Shown here piece by piece: positions 57,671-64,000 of a stretch of DNA of 64,000 nt. The notes beneath the pieces were generated by a model. The model saw nothing but the letters and a program-made list of their open reading frames with translations. It searched no databases and had not been told where the DNA came from. This DNA comes from Bacteroidota bacterium (GTDB lineage: Bacteria; Bacteroidota; JABWAT01): the NCBI GenBank assembly GCA_020161835.1, contig JAIUNL010000001.1, positions 124,001-188,000 of the forward strand. Direction: 5' to 3'. The position numbers and the translations under genes were made by a program. Numbering within the stretch: the stretch's first letter is position 1; every line of letters begins with the position of its first letter.

Positions 57671-59737
57671 TTACTTCTTTTTCCCTTTTTTCATTTCTTT
57701 GGGTAAGGCAATTGCCGGCAAATTATCCAAAACTTTAACCGACTCCATCCTATCCCCAATTTCAAGCTGCTGAACGACTGTCATTCCGGTAACCACTTTT
57801 GCCCAGATTGTGTACCGGCCATCAAGATGAGGGGTTGCAGAGTGAACAATGAAAAACTGACTTCCCTCAGTATCTTTTCCCGCAGAAGCCATTCCAACCA
57901 GTCCTTCCTGAGCATATTTGACCGGCGAAAATTCTGACCGCATGGTAAATCCAGGTCCACCCCAGCCATCACCTCTCGGGTCACCACCCTGTATTACAAA
58001 GTTGGGCACCAATCTGTGAAAATAAAGTCCGTCAAAATATCCATTCCGTGCAAATTCAACCATCCGCAAACAGGTTAACGGTGCTTCTTTCGGAAGTAAT
58101 TCAAGAATAATGTTACCCTTGTTCGTTTTAATTTCAAACCACTTCCCTTTCCAGATTGATTCAAGTCCGGCAAGATCAGGCAGAACGGGTTTTTGGGGTT
58201 GAGCCAAAGCCCTCACTGCAAAATCAACGCTTGATCGTTGTCTGATCCAGTTAATTGCCAGAGATGAAATTGCTGGTTCTGATGAGCCGGATATCACACC
58301 AAAAACGGAATCAATTTCAGAACCGGAAAGCGGACCGAGTGTATTTAAAATGGATTGTATAGCCTCAACGTCTTGAACATGATCGAGGGTTTCAAGGGTA
58401 GAAATCAGGTCTTTTTCAAAACCGGTATATTGAAAATTCTTTTCTGCCAATACTTCACCGGCAATTGAAATCAGTGCCATATCCTTCGATTTCATCATTG
58501 CTTGAATATCCGGTTTTACTGAATTCGCCGGAAGAGCCAATTTTCTGCTCAGGTTCACGATGGCAGTTCCTGCAAGTGTTTTTACAGGCAACGCCTCATC
58601 GTTAAGAAAGTTTCTCAGCATTGGTAAGTTTTCCGGATTTCCTGTTTCAGCATAAATGATGGATTGATAAGCTCTCAACACAGGATTCGGGTGGTTTCCA
58701 AGCTGTAAAAGAAGAACCTCATGAAAAGGTAACCCAGCTTTTGCCGAGAGGGTCATCCAGTCAATATCGGTTTTTGCCAGAGGATTTGAAACAGCAAAAA
58801 GTCTGCTTGCCAAACCGGTAGTCAATTTTTGAAAAGCCGGAGTTTCTTTATCAGGAACAAGGTTCATCAGGGATATCAGTGCAGCCATTTGTACCATCGG
58901 AACCGGATCTGACATGGCAGAAACCAGAACTGTAATCTGGCTGAGTGATCGGTTTGCCTGTATTCGTCCGGCAGAACGGATTAAATTTGATCTGACCTCA
59001 GGTGACGGTTCTTTGGCAAACCAGATGCTGATCCATTCCAGAACAGTCGTATCAGTTGCACTTCCAAGAAGCGAAGCCCAGCCCATTCTGACTGCCGCTG
59101 AGGGAAAAACGGAAAGTCTTTCGTGATGAAAGTCTACAGTTGGAAACCAGTTTTCAGGCTTTTTAAACCGGTTGAGGGCATACGTAGCCAACGATAAAAC
59201 CTTCTCATCTTCAGATTCAAGCAAATTTGCAGCATGTTCCAGAATTTTTTGAGAAACCAAAGGCCTGATTGACAGGCGGGTTATGAGTTCTGCTGTAGCA
59301 GCCAGTTCATTATTTGACTCAAGTGAATCGAGCAGGGTTTCAGCTTCTTCAAGTGATGCCAGCTTTCCGGCTGCCCTTGCAAATTCCAATTTGGCGGCAA
59401 GGTCGGTTTCGGTCAGAACCAGATCCTGAACAATCGGAAAAACAGTTGTATCATTCATTTGACTTAAGGCAAAAGCTGCAGCACGCCGGACTGCCGGAGT
59501 TGAATTCCCGAGAATTTCAACAATGTAAGGTGTTGCATCCTGATCCTGAAGAGAGCCAAGTGCAATAAGTGCACGCTCAACAATTTCGGGGTCACTTGAT
59601 TTCAGATAAGGAGCCAAAGCGGCGGGTTTGGCTCTGAGATCCTGCAGCCGGATAATCGTTTTTACAGTTTTGGATTGTGCCTGCACCAAAACCGGAAAGG
59701 AGATCAGACCTGCTAACAGTAATAATTTCAATTTCAT
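57671..59737 (-). CDS. Exported HEAT-repeat protein with C-terminal cyclophilin domain
   Basis: This is a probably periplasmic protein of 688 residues. A signal peptide (about 1-20, VQAQ) precedes HEAT-like helical repeats (about 25-500; IVERALIALGSLQDQDATPY, VRRAAAFALSQM). Residues about 530-675 are a cyclophilin-type peptidyl-prolyl isomerase: FDGLYFHRLVPNFVIQGGDP has the catalytic Arg region, then GLVGMASAGKDTEGSQFFI and LDGRYTIWAKVVTGM. It ends in a basic KKMKKGKKK-like tail. It would assist protein folding, with HEAT repeats holding a client or complex. It converges on the previous gene with a 1-bp gap. Confidence 0.88.
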   Translation of the reverse strand: MKLKLLLLAGLISFPVLVQAQSKTVKTIIRLQDLRAKPAALAPYLKSSDPEIVERALIALGSLQDQDATPYIVEILGNSTPAVRRAAAFALSQMNDTTVFPIVQDLVLTETDLAAKLEFARAAGKLASLEEAETLLDSLESNNELAATAELITRLSIRPLVSQKILEHAANLLESEDEKVLSLATYALNRFKKPENWFPTVDFHHERLSVFPSAAVRMGWASLLGSATDTTVLEWISIWFAKEPSPEVRSNLIRSAGRIQANRSLSQITVLVSAMSDPVPMVQMAALISLMNLVPDKETPAFQKLTTGLASRLFAVSNPLAKTDIDWMTLSAKAGLPFHEVLLLQLGNHPNPVLRAYQSIIYAETGNPENLPMLRNFLNDEALPVKTLAGTAIVNLSRKLALPANSVKPDIQAMMKSKDMALISIAGEVLAEKNFQYTGFEKDLISTLETLDHVQDVEAIQSILNTLGPLSGSEIDSVFGVISGSSEPAISSLAINWIRQRSSVDFAVRALAQPQKPVLPDLAGLESIWKGKWFEIKTNKGNIILELLPKEAPLTCLRMVEFARNGYFDGLYFHRLVPNFVIQGGDPRGDGWGGPGFTMRSEFSPVKYAQEGLVGMASAGKDTEGSQFFIVHSATPHLDGRYTIWAKVVTGMTVVQQLEIGDRMESVKVLDNLPAIALPKEMKKGKKK

Positions 59738-59760
59738 AATCAGTTTCCTGTAGTTGTCCG

Positions 59761-59790
59761 CAAATTAGCCCCGGTGACTGAAACTGTCAA
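59761..59790 (-). promoter_or_regulatory. Possible promoter of the HEAT-cyclophilin gene
   Basis: On the minus strand TTG, 20 nt and TAATTTG precede the start by 23 nt. The -7 box is one base shorter than TAnnTTTG, so it is a near match. Confidence 0.4.
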
Positions 59791-59848
59791 TCTAAACTGA
59801 TTTTTCTGTGAAGATTCAAAAAATAATCATTTCAATAAAAAAAGTGTT

Positions 59849-59856
59849 TAAATTTG
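59849..59856 (+). promoter_or_regulatory. -7 promoter box of the symporter gene
   Basis: TAAATTTG matches TAnnTTTG exactly and ends 25 nt before the symporter start. No -33 TTG is seen at the usual distance. Confidence 0.4.
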
Positions 59857-59881
59857 TACTTTCCAAAATCCGGAGCTTCCT

Positions 59882-61477
59882 ATGACATCCAGTATTGATT
59901 TCCTGATTATCGGCGGTTATATCGCCCTTGTTTTATTTATCGGGGTTTGGGTTTCCCGTAAAGAAAGAAACTCAACCGATTATTTTCTTGCCGGCCGTGA
60001 TGTGGCGTGGTGGGCAATCGGCGCCTCACTCTTTGCTGCCAATATTTCATCTGAACACTTTATCGGTCTCGCAGGCGCTGGTGCTTCTGGCGGACTTGCC
60101 GTTGGGCACTTTGAATGGCTTGCCAGTTTGATTCTTCTGCTTCTTGCCTGGGTTTTTGTACCGTTTTATCTCAGTTCCAAGGTTTTCACCGTTCCCGAAT
60201 TTCTTGAAAAAAGATTTGATCCCCGGTCCAGAAAATATCTGGCAACGGTTTCTGTTGTTGCTTATGTGATGACTAAAATCTCTGTAACCTTATACGCCGG
60301 CGGGGTGGTTCTGAATTCGGTTTTCGGCTGGGATATGATGACCTCAGCTCTGATTCTGGTTATCATTACCGGAATTTATACCGTCATTGGCGGATTGAAA
60401 GCCGTAATTTATACAGATGTGATCCAATCGGCTGTATTGATTCTTGGGGCCTTGCTGCTTACGATTCTGGGCATGGACAGAGTTGGGGGTTGGGATAGTA
60501 TGGTTGCAAAGCTGGATCCGTCGTATCTGGATATGTGGAAGTCATCTGATGATCCTGCTTATCCCTGGACCGGAATTCTTTTTGGTGCACCGATTCTTGG
60601 AATCTGGTACTGGTGTACTGATCAGTTCATTGTTCAGCGGGTTTTAAGTGCAAAAAATATTCCGAATGCACAACGGGGTGCAATTTTTGCCGGATTTTTA
60701 AAACTCCTTCCCGTTTTTATTCTTGTTTTGCCGGGTCTGATTGCCAAGGCTTTAAATCCGGCAATTAAAGGGGATGAAGCCTATCCATGGCTCGTTCAGG
60801 AAATTTTGCCTCCGGGAGTTCGTGGAATTGTGATGGCTTCTTTACTCGCTGCGTTAATGTCTTCACTCGCCAGTTGTTTCAACTCGGCTTCTACATTGTT
60901 CACCATTGATTATTACAAGAAAATCCGCCCCGATGCACCTGAATCTAAACTTATTCTTGTCGGACGGCTTTCAACTGTAGCTTTGGTGATTATCGGTATT
61001 CTATGGGTTCCGCTGATTCCCTATATTTCAAGTCAGGTCTGGATTTATCTGCAAAGTGTTCAGGCGTATATTTCACCTCCGATTGCTGCCGTTTTTCTGA
61101 TGGGAATTTTCTGGCCGAGAATGAATGCAAATGGTGCTATTACCGGCTTGTTTACAGGTCTGGTGATCGGTTTCACCCGTTTGTTCAGTGAGTTGTACGT
61201 TAAGTCTCAGGGTGCAGACTGGGGACCCATGCAATGGTTCATTGATATGAACTTCCTGCATTTTGCTACCTTCCTGTTTGTTATTTCCCTGATCATTCAG
61301 GCAGTGGTGTCACTTGCCACAGCAGCCCCTGACACGCAGGTTGTTGCCTTGCTCACCTGGAAAGGCCGGTCAAGAGTTATACATGATCTGACGTCGGGAC
61401 TTTACGAAAGAACGAATATTATTCTTTCTGTTCTTCTTGTTGCGTTGGTTCTGGCAGGATGGATTTATTTCAGCTAG
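59882..61477 (+). CDS. Sodium:solute symporter (SSS/SLC5 family)
   Basis: This inner-membrane transporter has 531 residues and about 13-14 hydrophobic helices. The early IGVWVSRKERNSTDYFLAGRDVAWW and GASLFAANISSEHFIGLAGAG are the SSS family signature; KVFTVPEFLEKRFDPRSRKY follows, and VIGGLKAVIYTDVIQSAVLI lies in the middle. The GAPILGIWYWCTDQFIVQRVLSAKN block and a long sequence resemble SGLT-type sugar or inositol symporters more than proline carriers, so a sugar is the likely substrate (inference). It is transcribed alone. Its stop is followed by a heptamer array and element D before the convergent oxidoreductase gene. Confidence 0.92.
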   Translation: MTSSIDFLIIGGYIALVLFIGVWVSRKERNSTDYFLAGRDVAWWAIGASLFAANISSEHFIGLAGAGASGGLAVGHFEWLASLILLLLAWVFVPFYLSSKVFTVPEFLEKRFDPRSRKYLATVSVVAYVMTKISVTLYAGGVVLNSVFGWDMMTSALILVIITGIYTVIGGLKAVIYTDVIQSAVLILGALLLTILGMDRVGGWDSMVAKLDPSYLDMWKSSDDPAYPWTGILFGAPILGIWYWCTDQFIVQRVLSAKNIPNAQRGAIFAGFLKLLPVFILVLPGLIAKALNPAIKGDEAYPWLVQEILPPGVRGIVMASLLAALMSSLASCFNSASTLFTIDYYKKIRPDAPESKLILVGRLSTVALVIIGILWVPLIPYISSQVWIYLQSVQAYISPPIAAVFLMGIFWPRMNANGAITGLFTGLVIGFTRLFSELYVKSQGADWGPMQWFIDMNFLHFATFLFVISLIIQAVVSLATAAPDTQVVALLTWKGRSRVIHDLTSGLYERTNIILSVLLVALVLAGWIYFS

Positions 61478-61480
61478 AAA

Positions 61481-61515
61481 TCAGGTATAAGGAATAAGGC
61501 ATAAGGTGTAAGAAA
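61481..61515 (+). repeat. TAAGGNN heptamer array after the symporter stop
   Basis: From 61481 the units are TCAGGTA, TAAGGAA, TAAGGCA, TAAGGTG and TAAGAAA, in sense orientation 3 nt after the stop. Confidence 0.85.
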
Positions 61516-61549
61516 AAAGGATTTGGGTCTGATTTAAAAAACAGATGAC

Positions 61550-61598
61550 GAAACCACCCTGGCTTTGCTACCCCTCCTTTGGAAAAAGGAGGGGGAAT
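61550..61598. repeat. Element D, copy 2
   Basis: In the opposite orientation to the copy at 20211, it reads AAACCACCCTGGCTTTGCTA then CCCCTCCTTTGG with AAAGGAGGGGG, a hairpin. It lies between convergent genes, again between two inverted heptamer arrays. Confidence 0.7.
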
Positions 61599-61599
61599 A

Positions 61600-61630
61600 T
61601 ACCTTAAACCTGTTGCCTTATGCCTTACAC
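61600..61630 (-). repeat. TAAGGNN heptamer array after the oxidoreductase stop
   Basis: On the minus strand the stop TAG is followed by GTG and then TAAGGCA, TAAGGCA, ACAGGTT and TAAGGTA. Confidence 0.85.
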
Positions 61631-62620
61631 CTATTCTGTCAATGATTTCACATTGGCTTCAATCTGGGTTATAATTTCCTGAGCAATTTCAAGGGCTTTA
61701 AGTCCGTCTTCACCTGTAACCGGCGGGGTTGTGTTGTTTTTCACCGATTTCAGAAAGAGTGAAATCTCATATTCGAGAGCATTTACTTCTCTGACCTCTG
61801 GTTGTTCATAGACAATATTTCTGCTCACCGGACCCACATCAATCTGACCGAGCATCAATGCCGGAGTTGTTTCTTCCTCATCAGGATCGGCAATCCGGAA
61901 AACGTCACAGCTTCCCGCAGAAAAATCCACCGAGAGATAAGCATTTTTCTGAAAAATTCTCATTTTTCTCATGGGATGCTGAGATATTCTCGAAGCCGTT
62001 ACATTCGCCACACAGCCATTTTCAAACTGAATCCGGGCATTGGCGATGTCTATCGTTCCAGAAACAATACCAACCCCATTCGCATCAACCCGCACAACCG
62101 GTGATTGCACAAGGTGAAGAATGATGTCGATGTCATGAATCATCAGATCAAGAACAACGGCCACATCAGCTCCCCTGAGTTTGAACTGGGCAAGCCGGTG
62201 TGATTCAATAAACATGGGCTGAATATTATACTTTTCAATGGAAAGAATTGCCGGGTTAAACCGTTCAATATGCCCAACCTGAATCTTTACATTTTTCGAT
62301 TTTGCAAGGGCAATGAGTTCTTTCGCTTGGACGGCGGTGGTTGTAATAGGCTTTTCTATAAAAACATGAACACCGGCCAGAATGGCCTGTCTGGCAACTT
62401 CAAAGTGATAAGGTGTGGATGTTACAATGCTCACGGCCTCAACTGATTTAAAAACTTCATCAAGTGAGGAAAAAGCCAGAATTCCATATTCTTCAGCAAC
62501 CGTTTTTGCAGCTTCTGAGTTGACATCAAAAACCCCGGTGAATTCAGAATCCGGAATTCTGGAATACATTTTTGCATGAAGTTTCCCCAGATGACCCACA
62601 CCGATAACAGCAGTTTTCAT
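61631..62620 (-). CDS. Gfo/Idh/MocA-family oxidoreductase, possibly sugar-nucleotide dehydrogenase
   Basis: This is an NAD(P)-dependent oxidoreductase of 329 residues. The Rossmann domain starts AVIGVGHLGKLHAKMY (Gly7, Gly9, Gly12), and the catalytic EKP motif is FIEKPITTT (Glu89-Lys90-Pro91). The substrate domain has VGHIERFNPAI and DLMIHDIDIILHL with the conserved D-x-x-x-H pattern. Proteins of this subgroup include UDP-GlcNAc 3-dehydrogenase (GnnA), which leads to 3-amino sugars in lipid A. The neighbouring waaA gene, 74 bp upstream on the same strand, makes a lipid A role plausible, but no GnnB aminotransferase is in the window. Confidence 0.85.
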   Translation of the reverse strand: MKTAVIGVGHLGKLHAKMYSRIPDSEFTGVFDVNSEAAKTVAEEYGILAFSSLDEVFKSVEAVSIVTSTPYHFEVARQAILAGVHVFIEKPITTTAVQAKELIALAKSKNVKIQVGHIERFNPAILSIEKYNIQPMFIESHRLAQFKLRGADVAVVLDLMIHDIDIILHLVQSPVVRVDANGVGIVSGTIDIANARIQFENGCVANVTASRISQHPMRKMRIFQKNAYLSVDFSAGSCDVFRIADPDEEETTPALMLGQIDVGPVSRNIVYEQPEVREVNALEYEISLFLKSVKNNTTPPVTGEDGLKALEIAQEIITQIEANVKSLTE

Positions 62621-62694
62621 TGATTTTTCCTGATTTTATTTTTTTGAAGAAATGTCGTGTGTCCACACATTGAAAAGTGGGGGCAGTATGCTTG

Positions 62695-63960
62695 TCAACC
62701 CCCGACCAAAGTTACAATTTTCGCCGTAACACCTTCATATCTGAACACAAAATCACGGGTTAATTTCCCCGTTTTAATCCGGTTTTTCTCATCCAATACG
62801 ACTGAATTCAGCCAGATTTCAGCGTCAGCTTCAGACTGAATTACAGTGGTAATATTCTCTGCCTGCATATCCATGGCTTCAGGGCTTCTGAAGTATTTGG
62901 GTCCGTGAGCCACGGGAATTCCGTAAACAGCCGGTTCAAGAATATTGTGGATACCTGCACCGAAACCACCACCAACGTATGCCGCAGAGCAGGCCTGGTA
63001 AATTTTAATCAGTTTGCCCATGGCATTAACCCACAAAACATCAAAAGGTTCACCCGCCCACTCACTGAATTTAGAGACTTTCAAACCCGAGAAAACAGAC
63101 TGAATTCCAGCAAAGGCTTCATTGTGGATTTCATGAGGAACAATAATCAGCCTGAGTTCAGGGTGGGTTGATTTCAGTTTCAGAAAAGCAGGGAAAATTC
63201 TTTTTTCATCGTCTTCCCACGATGAACCGATAACAATGGTAAGTCTTGATGGGTCTGTTAGCTGGGTAACAAGTTCATCAGAATCTTTTGAACGTTTAAT
63301 GACCTGATCAAACCGGGTATCGCCCATGGTTTTAATGAACGGATGAAGCGGAACGATGGCTTTGTACCGGGTTGTGTGAATCTCACTGACGGTCAGAATT
63401 TTCTGGTAGGATAAAAAAATCGGATGGAAAAACCACCGTGCCCATATTTTCCCGTACGGAGCATTGGGTTTCAGACTTCCGTTAATCATAAATAATGGAA
63501 TATTGAACGATTTTGCCAGCAAAATCAGGTTTGGCCAGAATTCGTACCTGATGATAATGCCAACATCAGGTCTCAGGGCAACGTAAAAGGCCGTCACCAT
63601 CCACGGTGTATCTAACGGGATATATTGAACCAGATCGGCGTCAGGATAGTTTTTCCGGGCTTCATAACCAGACGGACTCATGAATGTTGCCAGAATTTTC
63701 AGGGAGCTATTTCTGGATCTCAGTTCGGTAATCAGGGGTCGTGCCTGTTCAAATTCACCCATCGAGGCTGAATGAATCCAGATCAGTTTTTCACCGGATT
63801 TTACTTTTGCCCTTAGTGCTTTTAAATCACGGAATAAGCGGAATCTTACAGGAAGCGATTGCCGGAATTTCCCGTCAGTTATCCATAAAAAAACAAGGGC
63901 AGGAATAACAAGAACAATCAAAAACAGGTTGTAAATAATAAGAACCAGCCACCGGCTCAT
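62695..63960 (-). CDS. waaA: 3-deoxy-D-manno-octulosonic acid (Kdo) transferase
   Basis: WaaA (KdtA) transfers Kdo from CMP-Kdo onto lipid IVA at the inner membrane. The 421 residues begin with one membrane helix (about 5-28). The GT30 N-terminal domain has LIWIHSASMGEFEQARPLI with catalytic Glu69, then TFMSPSGYE, YIPLDTPW and RYEFWPNLIL. The C-terminal half has TIVIGSSWEDDE, LRLIIVPHEIH, AAYVGGGFGAGIHNILEPAVYGIP and a PKYFRSPEA block, all family-typical. The complete gene ends 40 bp from the right edge. It supplies the Kdo-lipid A base on which the heptosyltransferase-like enzymes of this window would act. Confidence 0.95.
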   Translation of the reverse strand: MSRWLVLIIYNLFLIVLVIPALVFLWITDGKFRQSLPVRFRLFRDLKALRAKVKSGEKLIWIHSASMGEFEQARPLITELRSRNSSLKILATFMSPSGYEARKNYPDADLVQYIPLDTPWMVTAFYVALRPDVGIIIRYEFWPNLILLAKSFNIPLFMINGSLKPNAPYGKIWARWFFHPIFLSYQKILTVSEIHTTRYKAIVPLHPFIKTMGDTRFDQVIKRSKDSDELVTQLTDPSRLTIVIGSSWEDDEKRIFPAFLKLKSTHPELRLIIVPHEIHNEAFAGIQSVFSGLKVSKFSEWAGEPFDVLWVNAMGKLIKIYQACSAAYVGGGFGAGIHNILEPAVYGIPVAHGPKYFRSPEAMDMQAENITTVIQSEADAEIWLNSVVLDEKNRIKTGKLTRDFVFRYEGVTAKIVTLVGG

Positions 63961-64000
63961 TTTAACTCCGATGAAGAAAGAAGAAATTGATAAATGGACG

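Noticed and set aside
1..64000. tRNA or rRNA genes
   Set aside because: No cloverleaf-like segment with T-loop GTTCRA and anticodon arm, and no rRNA-like stretch, was found in the intergenic regions by eye.

Overview
The window looks like a contiguous chromosomal piece from a Gram-negative bacterium of the FCB superphylum (Bacteroidota / Ignavibacteriota-like), moderately AT-rich by eye. The evidence is a secreted protein with a type IX secretion (T9SS) C-terminal sorting domain of the YPNPFNPNT kind, an LpxC-FabZ fusion, two-component propeller domains, and several upstream regions carrying the Bacteroidota-type promoter TTG-N20/21-TAnnTTTG. There are no rRNA or tRNA genes, phages, insertion sequences or CRISPR arrays. 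About 50 protein genes are supported.

Layout. 1-4017: the end of a glgC gene and a large propeller sensor kinase. 4163-10542: two family-9 glycosyltransferases, a NatA/NatB-type ABC exporter, a DegV protein and NAD kinase. 10790-25218: accessory region with a thioredoxin-like lipoprotein, the T9SS protein, a propeller lipoprotein, an unusual membrane Ser/Thr kinase with an exported propeller/FG-GAP region, a PhoR/PhoB-like two-component pair, an outer-membrane-type protein, a lipoprotein and a Phd/ParE-like toxin-antitoxin pair. 25710-38367: a ten-gene, same-strand glycan assembly cluster (GT4, GT9, GT2, GT87, an LtaS-like phosphoglycerol transferase and an MsbA-like flippase). 38423-44408: a LiaF-like protein, a complete second glgC, a small membrane protein, an MscS channel, surE and panB. 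44405-52887 (minus strand): the envelope operon uppS-bamA-skp-skp-lpxD-lpxC/fabZ-lpxA, continuing through overlapping genes into a LipM-like acyltransferase and panB. 53267-63960: hisB, an unknown gene, rmuC, a tandem GH2-N-like protein, a HEAT-cyclophilin protein, a sodium/solute symporter, a Gfo/Idh/MocA oxidoreductase and waaA.

The genes converge on the cell envelope. The Lpx/WaaA enzymes make lipid A-Kdo, the glycosyltransferase clusters would extend it, the MsbA-like protein would flip it, and BamA/Skp handle outer-membrane proteins.

The most unusual signal lies between the genes. Many stop codons are followed at once, on the sense strand, by degenerate tandem arrays with a strict 7-nt period (TAAGGNN, TTATAAG, GACAAGN and others), most units carrying a stop triplet. 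These are often followed by hairpin elements. One hairpin family (TGAGCGGAGTCGAA loop) occurs four times, always 3' of a gene and in the same orientation, with stem arms that change together and a conserved T.C mismatch. Another module (CGATAATTC...) begins exactly 2 nt after two unrelated stop codons. Together they look like a modular 3'-end grammar.
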